The notes: a model not told the origin generated them from the letters alone. Counted from the stretch's first letter, positions 1-8,034 are shown. The stretch is 64,000 nucleotides of DNA from JAGMES01 sp023128035 (GCA_030627905.1 DAOVRZ010000014.1:1-64000), one strand, 5' to 3'. Numbers and translations: made by a program.

Positions 1-1053
1 ATCTTTCTTATATGTAAAATCAGCATAATTATAAGCCATGCTATAATTTCCTGATTGATAGTAATACAGAGCCATACCATATAATGTTCGATTTACTTCC
101 TTATAATCCTTATTTTCATTTTGTCGATCCCATGATAATTTTAAAGTTTTTATACCTTCTTCAAGTTTACCAGTACTTATATAAGTAAGTCCCATTTCAT
201 TCAAAACATTTACAAATAGATTTTTAATTATATACTTTTCGTGACTGACTTGATCTAATATTTTTAATGCTTCAGAATACTCATCTTTTTCTATTAAAAT
301 ACATGCATAAGTTAACCAACAGATCAATTCCATTTCTCGAAAATTATTTTCAGATGATAACTTTAAAGCTTCAAGAATATTTTTTTCTGCTTCATCTAAT
401 TCTGAAATGTTTTCTCTTTTAGAATGTATTGCATCAAGTTCTGATTGTATTTTATCTATCTCACTTAATTCCTGTTGTATAATCTGGGTTTCAATTTTCC
501 CTACAATAGCTGGATATTTCTTTCGTTGACTTTTATATCTTAAAGCGATGGCTATTTGATTTAAACAATAAATATGTCCTTTAATATATCTATCAGCTCT
601 TTTTTCTTTCGTTTTTTTAACCTCTTGCTTACATAAATCTATTACCTCATTAAAAATTCGTATAGCTTTAGCATAATCCCCTAAATAAAGTTGTGCTATT
701 CCGAGAGAAGTTTTTAACTTTATTATCAAGTCAATATTTCCTTTAAACTCATACAAGTGTCCATAATATAGATTATTTAGAATAGTACTTCCTGATCTTT
801 TATCCGTTCCTAATTGAGCTAATCCTCTAAACATTTCACTTTCAATCACAAAAGTTTGATCTTTTAAATATTGCTCTGCTATTAACTTAGCTTGTACTGC
901 ATAATCATATGCACCAACATAATCATGATTAACATTTATCTCCTCCTGACATTTTTCTATAAGAAGAGAATAATCTTTTTTCATGGCTTCCTTTTTCTCA
1001 AATTCTAAATCTATTTTTATAATTTCCTCCTTTTCTTTGAACCTAACGAACAT
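1..1053 (-). CDS. TPR-repeat protein, C-terminus cut by window edge
   Basis: An open frame with no stop runs leftward from ATG 1053 to the window edge (351 codons). The translation is helical and rich in repeated A/L/Y/G positions typical of tetratricopeptide repeats, for example a stretch reading LGIAQLYLGDYAKAIRIFNE and a later LNEMGLTYISTGKLEEGIKT. TPR solenoids of this sort act as peptide-binding regulators (Rap, NprR, AimR families) or scaffolds; which one applies here is not established. The start is uncertain: ATG 1053 lacks a clear ribosome site, and ATG 981 with an AAGGA upstream, or TTG 1065, are alternatives. A strong leftward promoter lies at 1267-1295, giving an unusually long leader of about 200 nt. 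Confidence is high that it is a gene and low for exact role. Confidence 0.8.
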   Translation of the reverse strand, partial: MFVRFKEKEEIIKIDLEFEKKEAMKKDYSLLIEKCQEEINVNHDYVGAYDYAVQAKLIAEQYLKDQTFVIESEMFRGLAQLGTDKRSGSTILNNLYYGHLYEFKGNIDLIIKLKTSLGIAQLYLGDYAKAIRIFNEVIDLCKQEVKKTKEKRADRYIKGHIYCLNQIAIALRYKSQRKKYPAIVGKIETQIIQQELSEIDKIQSELDAIHSKRENISELDEAEKNILEALKLSSENNFREMELICWLTYACILIEKDEYSEALKILDQVSHEKYIIKNLFVNVLNEMGLTYISTGKLEEGIKTLKLSWDRQNENKDYKEVNRTLYGMALYYYQSGNYSMAYNYADFTYKKD

Positions 1054-1130
1054 TAAATTACACAATGCAATAATTTTTTTATGAACTTGTTGAATTATAA
1101 TCTACAATATGTTACTACTTTTATATCCCA

Positions 1131-1265
1131 AGTAGCGTATAAGGGGGTGGTATGATGGCTACAAAAGCGCAATAAAAGAGTAACCTGCTATCCTAAACAA
1201 AGGAAAAGGTGGGGATAGGATTTAAGCTCAGTCACTCTTAGAGAGGAGTTTAGAAATTATATTTT
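1131..1265 (+). other. Degenerate short ORF plus hairpin, type I toxin-like remnant
   Basis: A strong ribosome site (AAGGGGGTGG) precedes an ATG at 1153 that encodes only seven codons (MMATKAQ, stop at 1174). Immediately after come nested inverted repeats: GAGTAAC pairs with GTCACTC, and CTATCC pairs with GGATAG. Small holin-like type I toxin genes of Firmicutes show the same arrangement (purine-rich ribosome site, roughly 30-codon hydrophobic toxin, then a long hairpin). The hydrophobic part is missing, so this may be an internally deleted copy. The leftward promoter at 1267-1295 would make antisense RNA across it. This is an inference from layout only. Confidence 0.35.
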
Positions 1266-1266
1266 T

Positions 1267-1333
1267 ATTATACACTTTTGTGGATTATTTGTCAACAGTC
1301 TTTGTTGAAAAATAATCCACAAAAGTGTATAAT
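1267..1333. promoter_or_regulatory. Symmetric divergent promoter pair inside a perfect inverted repeat
   Basis: Positions 1267-1290 and 1310-1333 are a perfect 24-bp inverted repeat separated by 19 bp. Each arm contains a -10 TATAAT and the same 17-bp spacer. Rightward: TTGAAA (1305-1310) and TATAAT (1328-1333). Leftward: TTGACA (1290-1295) and TATAAT (1267-1272). The rightward promoter serves the XRE gene at 1366; the leftward one points at the TPR gene. A shorter dyad CAACA/TGTTG sits in the middle. The XRE protein is the obvious candidate to bind both arms. Confidence 0.85.
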
Positions 1334-1365
1334 GGGTGTAGGACAGATTTTAAGGAGGTTAATAA

Positions 1366-1827
1366 ATGGTTGATAACTATTTTTATTTCAAAGTTGCAGT
1401 TAAAAAAATTGCAAAGTTTAAGGAAGATAATAATCTATCATTAGGCGATTTTAATAAAGCTACAGGTGTAGATAGAAGTCATCTTCACAAAATTTTGAAG
1501 AGGGAAGTTTTCCCCTCTATAAAAACTTTAATCCGCCTTTCAAATTACATGGATGTAGCTTTATATGCATTATTTTTTCCTACCCAAGAAATGCTTCAAG
1601 AAGAACTTAGTGAAAAGATCAGCATACGTCTAAAAGAACTAGATTGGGATTACGAAAAATTATCAACAAAAACTGAAATTCCTCTGTCCCGAATAGAGGA
1701 GATTGTACAAGAAAATACATCGATCTCCAATGAAGAATGGGACAACATTTCCAACATCTTGGAATTAGATATAAGTAACTATCGAAATATAAAAATAAAT
1801 TTAATGAACTTAATCGTTGACATCTGA
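1366..1827 (+). CDS. XRE-family transcriptional regulator with two HTH-like regions
   Basis: The 153-residue protein has a helix-turn-helix near residues 17-60 (LSLGDFNKATGVDRSHLHKI) and a second HTH-like segment near 75-130 (LSTKTEIPLSRIEEI). It is a DNA-binding regulator by fold; its target is inferred to be the symmetric promoter directly upstream. Start ATG 1366 has AAGGAGG 7 bp upstream. The last residues read NLIVDI then stop. The +1 frame from about 1816 continues as SDVKDDQIENIINYLNNHVS before a stop at about 1882, which reads like a natural C-terminus, so a small indel near the end may have shortened the protein. An intrinsic terminator follows. Confidence 0.85.
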   Translation: MVDNYFYFKVAVKKIAKFKEDNNLSLGDFNKATGVDRSHLHKILKREVFPSIKTLIRLSNYMDVALYALFFPTQEMLQEELSEKISIRLKELDWDYEKLSTKTEIPLSRIEEIVQENTSISNEEWDNISNILELDISNYRNIKINLMNLIVDI

Positions 1828-1886
1828 TGTAAAAGATGACCAGATTGAAAATATCATTAATTATTTAAATAATCATGTAAGCTAAT

Positions 1887-1921
1887 AAAAAACTCCAAGG
1901 AGATAAACCAAGGAGTTTTTT
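1887..1921 (+). terminator. Intrinsic terminator after XRE gene
   Basis: Stem AAAAACTCC / GGAGTTTTT around a 15-nt loop, ending in a T run. It ends the rightward XRE transcript. Confidence 0.7.
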
Positions 1922-1932
1922 ATGCATTCAAT

Positions 1933-1961
1933 AAAAACAAAAAGAGTGAAATTAATCACTC
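1933..1961 (-). terminator. Intrinsic terminator ending the TPR-peptide operon
   Basis: Read leftward, GAGTGA pairs with TCACTC and is followed by TTTTTGTTTTT. It closes the transcript from the TPR gene at 3469 through the small peptides. Confidence 0.65.
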
Positions 1962-2023
1962 CTATATCACACTAATCGTCCTCAATATATAAATGATGCT
2001 TTCTTCTCAAACCATACTTCCTA

Positions 2024-2134
2024 TTAAGAATCACTATCTGGTGTTGCAGTAGTAGAAAAAATGCAAATAGTCGCCTTTTAGTAAGCACCTGGAACTGAAC
2101 AACCGCCACTATTAATTATATTTTCAGAGTCAGA
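2024..2134 (-). pseudogene. Remnant of a third secreted peptide
   Basis: Directly after the second peptide gene, one leftward frame reads SVPGAY, a stop, then KATICIFSTTATPDSDS and a stop at 2024. The ending matches the TTQDSDS tail of the peptide at 2333-2497. No signal peptide or start codon remains. It looks like a third tandem copy that lost its 5' end and gained a stop; it is probably not translated as such. About 60 bp of unremarkable sequence separates it from the terminator. Confidence 0.5.
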
Positions 2135-2302
2135 TCACTCAGCAAGTTCAGTAGTAGAGGTGTTAACTTCTACTACTACTTCAGGGAAAACAATACTACA
2201 AGACTCTGAACCTGGGGTTGGCCAAGGCCCACCAGCAGAAATTATCATACTTCCAAAAAATAATAATGCTACAATACCCAAAAAACCCAAAAACTTTTTC
2301 AT
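2135..2302 (-). CDS. Small secreted peptide precursor (copy 2)
   Basis: A 55-residue precursor. Start ATG 2302 is chosen because GGGGGTAATATA lies directly upstream, the same ribosome site as in its neighbour at 2497. Residues 1-22 form a signal peptide (MKKFLGFLGIVALLFFGS), followed by PWPTPGSESC and an acidic tail ending STTELAE. It is a clear paralogue of the peptide at 2333-2497: both share MKK, LG, LLFxGS and PWxxP. It sits 30 bp behind that gene and lies downstream of a TPR regulator with no terminator between. Rap/Phr, NprR/NprX and PlcR/PapR systems encode exported pro-peptides in this position; function here is inferred from that layout. Confidence 0.75.
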   Translation of the reverse strand: MKKFLGFLGIVALLFFGSMIISAGGPWPTPGSESCSIVFPEVVVEVNTSTTELAE

Positions 2303-2332
2303 TATATTACCCCCATTCTTCAATGCTTCCTC

Positions 2333-2497
2333 TTATGAATCACTATCTTGAGTAGTAACTGATATTACAATAGGGTTATGAACACAAACAGTCACATTTT
2401 GATCAGTATCTGGTATTGCCCAAGGATCTGCAAAAACATTCAAACTTCCAATAAACAATAAAGTCAACACACCTAAAATACAAACTATCTTCTTCAT
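2333..2497 (-). CDS. Small secreted peptide precursor (copy 1)
   Basis: A 54-residue precursor with ATG 2497 and ribosome site GGGTGGGGG. Residues 1-23 are a signal peptide (MKKIVCILGVLTLLFIGS) with a likely cleavage near FA-DPW. The exported part contains PWAIPDTD, one cysteine and a C-terminus ending TTQDSDS. It starts 28 bp after the stop of the TPR gene and shares that transcript. By analogy with Phr-type systems the C-terminal residues would be the signal after processing. No known Phr sequence is recognised, so the assignment rests on size, signal peptide, tandem paralogy and neighbour. Confidence 0.75.
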   Translation of the reverse strand: MKKIVCILGVLTLLFIGSLNVFADPWAIPDTDQNVTVCVHNPIVISVTTQDSDS

Positions 2498-2524
2498 AAT
2501 ATTACCCCCACCCTCTTATAATTT

Positions 2525-3469
2525 TTAAGATATTCCCTCTAATCTTTTTTTCATAGATTTTAAACAATCTAATTTATAATTATTCATAATTTCATTAATC
2601 TTTACTACACATTCCAAAGAATAAACTTGCGCCTCAGCATCTTGAAAATATTCAAAAGAAACATTTAAATTGTCTAATGCAGAATAGATTTGTTCCTCTC
2701 TTAAATTAACCATAGCATTAGTATAAAAAGCTTTTCCTAAAGCTAAGTTATTATTATATTTAGTCCCTAAAGTTTCTGCTTTTTTTAAATATTCATTAAC
2801 CTTTTCACATACGGCATCTTCGTCAGATTTTAAATATAACTCTGCTAAATTATTACATATCTCTGGCAAATCTATTTCTTCACAATATTGGATTGAATCC
2901 TCAAGCATTTCAATGGCCTTTTCATATTCTTCTTTATAAAAATAATAAACACTATAATTATTTAAAATTTTCCATTTAAGTCTATTAGATAAAATATCAA
3001 AATGCTCATTAACCAAATCTAAATAATATTTTGCTTCTTCTAAATCACGTTCTTCAGAATTACTTTTATTTAAAGTTAAATGTACCCATGCAATATTGAT
3101 ATATGCTCCCACTAAAAGATTAATTTCTTCCGTTTCAGTTACAAGTTCTTTAAATATTTTTAGAGCTTTACTTACATCACCTAAAAAACCTTTAGCAACA
3201 CCCTTATTTTTCTTTAATTCAAAAGCTTCTGCACCAAAGTTATACTGTAAAGCCTCTTCAATACTATTTATCGCTTTGCTATATTGATTAAAAGTTATTA
3301 GACCCTTTACTCTTAAATATGTTGTCTTTGCAAGCATTTCCTTGCTATTTCGTGATGTTTCTACTGCAATACTAATATTCGATACAAAATCTACAAAATC
3401 CTTCTTTTTCAACATTTTTTTAGCTTCTTCGTAATATTTTTCTGGAAATAATTCAAACATACTTCCCAT
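2525..3469 (-). CDS. TPR-repeat regulator, putative peptide receptor
   Basis: A 314-residue all-helical protein with TPR-like repeats through most of its length, e.g. INIAWVHLTLNKSNSE, YYLDLVNEHFDI, NNYSVYYFYKEEYEKAIEML and ICNNLAELYLKSDEDAVCEK. There is no HTH at the N-terminus and no membrane segment, so it should be cytoplasmic and act through protein binding, like Rap proteins, rather than directly on DNA. Start ATG 3469 has AAAGG upstream; a second ATG lies three codons in. It is transcribed from a good sigma-A promoter at 3526-3554 and followed by two exported peptide genes in the same transcript. A Rap/Phr-type receptor role is an inference. Confidence 0.8.
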   Translation of the reverse strand: MGSMFELFPEKYYEEAKKMLKKKDFVDFVSNISIAVETSRNSKEMLAKTTYLRVKGLITFNQYSKAINSIEEALQYNFGAEAFELKKNKGVAKGFLGDVSKALKIFKELVTETEEINLLVGAYINIAWVHLTLNKSNSEERDLEEAKYYLDLVNEHFDILSNRLKWKILNNYSVYYFYKEEYEKAIEMLEDSIQYCEEIDLPEICNNLAELYLKSDEDAVCEKVNEYLKKAETLGTKYNNNLALGKAFYTNAMVNLREEQIYSALDNLNVSFEYFQDAEAQVYSLECVVKINEIMNNYKLDCLKSMKKRLEGIS

Positions 3470-3525
3470 TTTTACCTTTCCCCCCTCTAAAATTTTTGTA
3501 TGTAAATAATTTTTCTCTTTTTTCT

Positions 3526-3554
3526 ATTATATCACCCACATAACGAAATTTCAA
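3526..3554 (-). promoter_or_regulatory. Sigma-A promoter of TPR-peptide operon
   Basis: Leftward TTGAAA (3549-3554), 17-bp spacer, TATAAT (3526-3531). The leader to the TPR start is about 50 nt. Confidence 0.75.
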
Positions 3555-3635
3555 TGGTATAATGATATTTTTTACATTTTAATTCAATTTTTCTGTGTAA
3601 TTAGATTTTTTAATAGGGGAGAAACGTAATTATAA

Positions 3636-3702
3636 ATAAAAAACACTCTTCTAAATCATACATATTCTCTAAAGAATACTTTATGATTTTCGAAGAGTGT
3701 TA
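3636..3702 (-). terminator. Long-stem terminator after rdgB
   Basis: AACACTCTTC (3692-3701 read leftward) pairs with GAAGAGTGTT (3642-3651), with further pairing inside (AAATCATA and GTATTCT against their complements), then a T run. The long stem ends the rph-rdgB transcript. Confidence 0.75.
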
Positions 3703-3754
3703 TCCTTGTAGATACCCAAGTAATTTCATCTTTTGACGTTCAAATGTAGAAGTG

Positions 3755-4354
3755 TTAGCACTTAATTTTTCTAATTTCTTCAACTATAAGCCTAAAAGCC
3801 CGTCCACGATGACTTATCTGATTTTTAATCTCCATAGGCAATTGAGCAAAAGTAACTCCATACTCTGCTACATAAAAGAGAGGGTCATATCCAAATCCAC
3901 TCTCACCTTTCGCTTCGGTAAGTATAAATCCCTCACAACTTCCTTCAACCACCGTTTCCTGTCCATCGGGTAACACATAAGCAATCACACTTTTAAAACG
4001 TGCTGTTCGCTCTTTTAAATCTGGGTGATCTTTTAATAATTCCAGTAACTTATGGTTATTATCTGCATCAGTAGCGTCCGAACCTGCAAAGCGAGCAGAA
4101 TAAACTCCTGGAGCTCCATTTAATAGATCAACAACTAAACCTGAATCATCTGCCAGAGTAGGTAATTTAGTAACCTTACAAATCTCTCTAGCTTTTTTTA
4201 ATGCATTTTCTTGAAAGGTTTCTCCATCTTCCACCACTTCAGGTATATCAGTAAACTCTTTTAAAGATAAAACCTGTATATCTTCCTCTTTCAATAATTC
4301 TTTCAGTTCCTCGACTTTATGAGAATTTCGTGTCGCTAGTACTAGCTTTTCCAT
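3755..4354 (-). CDS. rdgB: RdgB/HAM1 family non-canonical purine NTP pyrophosphatase
   Basis: A 199-residue protein if started at ATG 4354 (MEKLVLATRNSHK), the canonical N-terminus of this family; the frame remains open upstream but only inside rph. It hydrolyses dITP, XTP and ITP to monophosphates, keeping damaged purines out of DNA and RNA. Family marks visible are the N-terminal TxNxxK motif (TRNSHK), the central DDSGL and PGVYSARFAG segment, and the C-terminal GFGYDP and ISHRGRA. It begins one base after the rph stop, with AAAGGTGAG as ribosome site inside the rph end, so the two are co-translated. The rph-rdgB pairing is common in Firmicutes. Confidence 0.95.
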   Translation of the reverse strand: MEKLVLATRNSHKVEELKELLKEEDIQVLSLKEFTDIPEVVEDGETFQENALKKAREICKVTKLPTLADDSGLVVDLLNGAPGVYSARFAGSDATDADNNHKLLELLKDHPDLKERTARFKSVIAYVLPDGQETVVEGSCEGFILTEAKGESGFGYDPLFYVAEYGVTFAQLPMEIKNQISHRGRAFRLIVEEIRKIKC

Positions 4355-4355
4355 C

Positions 4356-5153
4356 TTACTCACCTTTAATATATGTAGCGTCAAGATCTCCATGAGCTGA
4401 ATGAGCATCTTCTTTCATTTGAATCAGATCAATCAGATCACCCAATGCAACTTTTTGATGTTCAATCAATACCTGAATACCTTTTTCTCCAAGCAAATAT
4501 AATTGATTTAATTCTTCCCTGGTAAATGGGGCTTCTTCTCCAGTTCCCTGAATTTCAATAATCTTACCATCCCCAGTCATTACAATATTCATGTCAACAT
4601 GAGCATTAGAATCTTCTTTATAACAAAGATCAAGAAGAGGAGTACCATCTACGATACCTACGCTGGTAGCAGCCAGAAAATTATAAATAGGGCTTTTTTT
4701 AATCCTTTTATTCTCCATCATCCAATTAATTGCATCTACCAATGCTACAAAAGCACCAGTAATTGAAGCCGTTCTTGTTCCTCCATCAGCCTGGATTACA
4801 TCACAATCAAGAGTAACTGTATGTTCACCTAAGAGTTTCAAATCTACAACAGAGCGTAATGCGCGTCCTATCAAACGCTGAATCTCCATTGTTCTGCCCC
4901 CAATTTTTCCACGAATAGACTCTCTAACGGTTCTTTGATGAGTAGCTCTAGGGAGCATGGAATACTCTGCAGTAATCCACCCCTGATTCTGCCCTCTAAG
5001 CCATGGTGGAACCCGCGTATCCACTGAGGCTGTACAAATCACTTTAGTGTTTCCTGTCTCAATTAGAACAGAACCCTCCGCATTTTTCGTATAATTCCTT
5101 GTAATACGTATCTCTCTCAATTGATCTAGCTTACGACCATCTAGACGTTCCAT
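4356..5153 (-). CDS. rph: Ribonuclease PH
   Basis: A 265-residue phosphorolytic 3'-5' exoribonuclease that trims tRNA 3' ends. The sequence is typical from the start ([15 protein letters not shown]) through [19 protein letters not shown], the [19 protein letters not shown] segment and the phosphate-binding [16 protein letters not shown] region, to [14 protein letters not shown]. Length is slightly over the usual 240-250 because of a C-terminal tail ([17 protein letters not shown]). It lies 18 bp downstream of the P-loop protein gene and is coupled to rdgB. Confidence 0.96.
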   Translation of the reverse strand: MERLDGRKLDQLREIRITRNYTKNAEGSVLIETGNTKVICTASVDTRVPPWLRGQNQGWITAEYSMLPRATHQRTVRESIRGKIGGRTMEIQRLIGRALRSVVDLKLLGEHTVTLDCDVIQADGGTRTASITGAFVALVDAINWMMENKRIKKSPIYNFLAATSVGIVDGTPLLDLCYKEDSNAHVDMNIVMTGDGKIIEIQGTGEEAPFTREELNQLYLLGEKGIQVLIEHQKVALGDLIDLIQMKEDAHSAHGDLDATYIKGE

Positions 5154-5171
5154 ATATCTAACTCCTTTCTA

Positions 5172-6065
5172 TTATTTACTGAACACAAATTGACTCTTTT
5201 GAGTTTTTGCACCCACCAGTCCAGCCAATAAAAAAAGTCGCTGGCGTGGATCATATTTAAACTCTTTTATTAAATGAAATCCTTTAATATCTCCAGTCTT
5301 ACGCACATGAATACGAGGGCCAGTACAATTTAAATTATAATCCCCCAGCAAAATATGTTCTTCATCTTTATAACAAACCAAAACATTTTTTTCGATATAC
5401 TCCATAACTCGCTCTTCCACCTCATCTAAATTCAAAGGAGGAATTTCTTCAAATTCCAAAACAAAACCGCTTTTCACATCAGCATGAAGAGGTCTATATT
5501 CCAAACCCAGCTCTTCCATAACCAAAGATGTCAAATCTTCTGCAGTATGTGACATCCGTCGCATATCAATAGATTTAAAAACAATCTCAGATATTTCTTT
5601 GGCTGTCGGCCCAAAAACACTTGGCTTGGTCACAATAACTTCTTCACCAATACCTATTAATAGGTCAGGAGTAAACTTAAAATGTGTTTCTAATAAATCA
5701 TAATGTTCCACAATCACCCTTCGTTTTTTCATAACTGCCGCTCTAACCGCTTCAGCTAACTCCCAAGGTTGAGAAAAAGCAGATTCAAAGCGCACATCAA
5801 TATGATATGTATGACCCTGAAATTTACCTTCACGATAATCATCCAATACTGGTAATGGACGAATATTAATGCCTTCATCATCATTTGTTAAAGTAAGACC
5901 TGGAAACATTCCTCGAATAAGAAGCGATTTTCCAGCACCTGCTTCACCTACAAAACCCACTAGATTATCATTTGGATCAAGATACCCCTGACTCAAATTT
6001 TTTCCCAAAACCAGAAGACGATCCTTCCCTCTAGGGGCAAAATATATTGAATGAGAAAATGTCAT
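5172..6065 (-). CDS. P-loop ATPase annotated in clostridia as alanine-tRNA synthetase second additional domain protein
   Basis: A 297-residue soluble protein with a clear Walker A motif (GFVGEAGAGKS, about residues 37-47) after an N-terminal HSIYFAPRGKDRLLVLG. The middle contains KKRRVIVEHYDLLE and the C-terminus RIHVRKTGDIKGFHLIKEF. In clostridia, proteins with this opening are named after a domain resembling part of alanyl-tRNA synthetase; the biochemical activity is not known. It is first in the transcript leading into rph and rdgB. Start ATG 6065 has a run of seven G about 10 bp upstream. I recognise the family but would not assign a reaction. Confidence 0.75.
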   Translation of the reverse strand: MTFSHSIYFAPRGKDRLLVLGKNLSQGYLDPNDNLVGFVGEAGAGKSLLIRGMFPGLTLTNDDEGINIRPLPVLDDYREGKFQGHTYHIDVRFESAFSQPWELAEAVRAAVMKKRRVIVEHYDLLETHFKFTPDLLIGIGEEVIVTKPSVFGPTAKEISEIVFKSIDMRRMSHTAEDLTSLVMEELGLEYRPLHADVKSGFVLEFEEIPPLNLDEVEERVMEYIEKNVLVCYKDEEHILLGDYNLNCTGPRIHVRKTGDIKGFHLIKEFKYDPRQRLFLLAGLVGAKTQKSQFVFSK

Positions 6066-6203
6066 CTATATTTAACCCCCCCTCATAATACAACCTTTTC
6101 CAAACTCCTTTATCTTTATTCGCTAAATAAGGGCAACACCCTGCCTTAATAAAGAGAAAAAATCAGGAGGAAGGTGTAAATTCGCAATTATAACTGAAAA
6201 TAA

Positions 6204-6236
6204 AAATGAAAAATCCCCGAAATCGAGGATTTTCAA
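6204..6236 (-). terminator. Intrinsic terminator of the 6253-7536 gene
   Basis: Leftward stem AAAATCC(TCG)/(CGG)GGATTTTT followed by TTTTTATTTT. The rest of the 190-bp gap up to 6253 holds the leader of the ATPase gene with a weak TATTAT -10 and no other gene. Confidence 0.65.
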
Positions 6237-6252
6237 CAAAAAATATATTTTT

Positions 6253-7536
6253 CTAGGATCCAGGAATCTCCTCATATTCTGGTATTTTTATTCTCTGATA
6301 AATTCCCATTCGTTTGATAGTGTTAATGTTATAGACCAAAAGAGGAGTGGTATGTGCATCTATAAATTGTCCTGTAACTACAAAATTAAACATAGACTCA
6401 ATATTGGCATTATTCCAATATTCTTTACCGTAAACATTCATGATGAGATAACCTTCATTTTCATTAAAACTAAAATTCTTAATAACCGTATCAAATTCTT
6501 TGCCACCCATGTCAAAAGCATTGATAAAAAAGTCATTACTTTGAACAGAAAATCTATAATTATTGATAATGAAATTTTTTTCTAATGAAGGGCTTTGATA
6601 TAGTGGTATAAAATCTTTTAACATTACTTCCTCTTGAAGCGGAAGTTCTTCATAACTATTTAAATCTATCTCTGTTTCTGTAAAACCAGTGACTACATAT
6701 CCTAAGAAATCATAAGTTACATAAAAGTAGATTCTTCCTTCATACGGAACATCGAAAGCAACAATTATAGGTGGAACAATATCAGATCTTATAGCCCTGT
6801 AAAACATCACAGGTATTTTCGTCAACCACGGAACGATAATCGTCGCAAATGGGCCATACTCCCATTGATTAGTGATAATATGCCTTTTAACTTGCTCTAA
6901 TAAAGTCTTCACATAAACACCATACTGGGGTGAATCAGCATCTACTATCTCCTCAAATCGAGGCAAACTAGGAGCCTCCGGATATAAGTTAAAATCAGCA
7001 ATAGCGTCTGGCGGTTTTTGTAAATCAAACACTTCGTCAGGAAGCGGTTCATCGATTGAATGATAAATAAACTCATCAACAATCTGATTTCCTCGTTCCT
7101 CATTGACCCTCTTTAAAGGAAGATAAGTTTCAGAGTCATACCAGATTGTCAGAGTAAATAATTTATAACCTTCAGCAAGTTTATCTCCAATTTGTACAGC
7201 TGACACAGGTAGCAAACCATCACTATCAAGAAATTTCTGAACATCTTCCTGTAGCTTATATAGGGCACTCTCTACTTCCATTGTCTGTTTAGTTCGATAA
7301 AAAATCCTTTTCCTAATATCATACTCAAGCCGTTTCTGACCAATACCATTAAATATTTTTGCATGCCAAACCGTCTCAAGTTCAGGAGTCACTGAAGGAA
7401 TTTCTGGTGGAGCTTTAAGTTTCACCTCATAAGCAATACCTTTTTCTTCGTCATAATAAACATCATATGTAACTTCTAAATTAATCAAAGTTGCTGTCGT
7501 GGAAGTTGTTTTTAATGTATAATGAACAGATTTCAT
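6253..7536 (-). CDS. Hypothetical protein, LolA-like N-terminal half
   Basis: A 427-residue protein I do not recognise as a named family. There is no signal peptide or membrane helix at the predicted start (MKSVHYTLKTTSTTATLINL). Residues 20-190 contain alternating strands and a segment (LFTLTIWYDSETYLPLKRV ... DEFIYHSIDEPLPDEVFDL) that resembles the beta-sheet of outer-membrane lipoprotein carrier-like domains found in Firmicute sporulation and anti-sigma proteins. The second half (residues 230-427) is another beta-rich region. It lies 32 bp downstream of the cortex hydrolase gene, so the two are probably one transcript and a spore-related role is possible but unproven. Confidence 0.6.
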   Translation of the reverse strand: MKSVHYTLKTTSTTATLINLEVTYDVYYDEEKGIAYEVKLKAPPEIPSVTPELETVWHAKIFNGIGQKRLEYDIRKRIFYRTKQTMEVESALYKLQEDVQKFLDSDGLLPVSAVQIGDKLAEGYKLFTLTIWYDSETYLPLKRVNEERGNQIVDEFIYHSIDEPLPDEVFDLQKPPDAIADFNLYPEAPSLPRFEEIVDADSPQYGVYVKTLLEQVKRHIITNQWEYGPFATIIVPWLTKIPVMFYRAIRSDIVPPIIVAFDVPYEGRIYFYVTYDFLGYVVTGFTETEIDLNSYEELPLQEEVMLKDFIPLYQSPSLEKNFIINNYRFSVQSNDFFINAFDMGGKEFDTVIKNFSFNENEGYLIMNVYGKEYWNNANIESMFNFVVTGQFIDAHTTPLLVYNINTIKRMGIYQRIKIPEYEEIPGS

Positions 7537-7567
7537 CGAAAATCTTCACCTCCTTGATACACACCTA

Positions 7568-7951
7568 TTACCCATAAATTTTTGCCCGAATAAACACATG
7601 GTTTCCAACATATTGGAGAGGCGGTGTTTGAGAATAATGCCATCTACAAGGATTTTTCTTATGGGCACAAAAATGTGTTTTTTTCCAGATAGGATCTTCT
7701 CCTTGTAAAGCTCGTGTTGCTGATTGTTTAGACTCTTGAAGCATAGGGGCTTTTGAACGATATGGCGCCTGCCAGAAACGATTATTTGCATATGATTCAA
7801 ACTGACCTGGGGCTTGAATTACTTGAAGAATAGTTAAACCTTCTTCTTTAGCCTGATTAATCACAGATGCTCCAACAGCAACTTTTCCAGTCATAATTTC
7901 CGATTCTGCTTCAGCCCAGATGATCCTGGTTAAGATTTCTAAACTTGTCAT
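7568..7951 (-). CDS. cwlJ: Cell wall hydrolase, CwlJ/SleB catalytic domain
   Basis: A 127-residue single-domain protein matching the Hydrolase_2 family: IIWAEAESE with the catalytic glutamate near residue 14, VAVGASVINQ, GQFESYANNRFW, SATRALQGEDP and the terminal CRWHYSQTPPLQYVGNHVF. SleB has a signal peptide and a peptidoglycan-binding domain; this protein has neither, which fits CwlJ, a coat-localised enzyme that cleaves muramic-delta-lactam cortex peptidoglycan during germination. The start ATG 7951 is preceded by AGGGGGG. No gerQ-like partner is visible nearby. Confidence 0.85.
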   Translation of the reverse strand: MTSLEILTRIIWAEAESEIMTGKVAVGASVINQAKEEGLTILQVIQAPGQFESYANNRFWQAPYRSKAPMLQESKQSATRALQGEDPIWKKTHFCAHKKNPCRWHYSQTPPLQYVGNHVFIRAKIYG

Positions 7952-8034
7952 AGGTCGAAATCCCCCCTCTCTCCTTATAGCAATATCTATATAATATTAT
8001 GTGGGGAGGATTAAGAATGTGCTTATACTCATAA

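Noticed and set aside
7546..7800. 84-codon ORF overlapping the cortex hydrolase in another frame
   Set aside because: It is entirely inside the conserved CwlJ coding region and has no family features.
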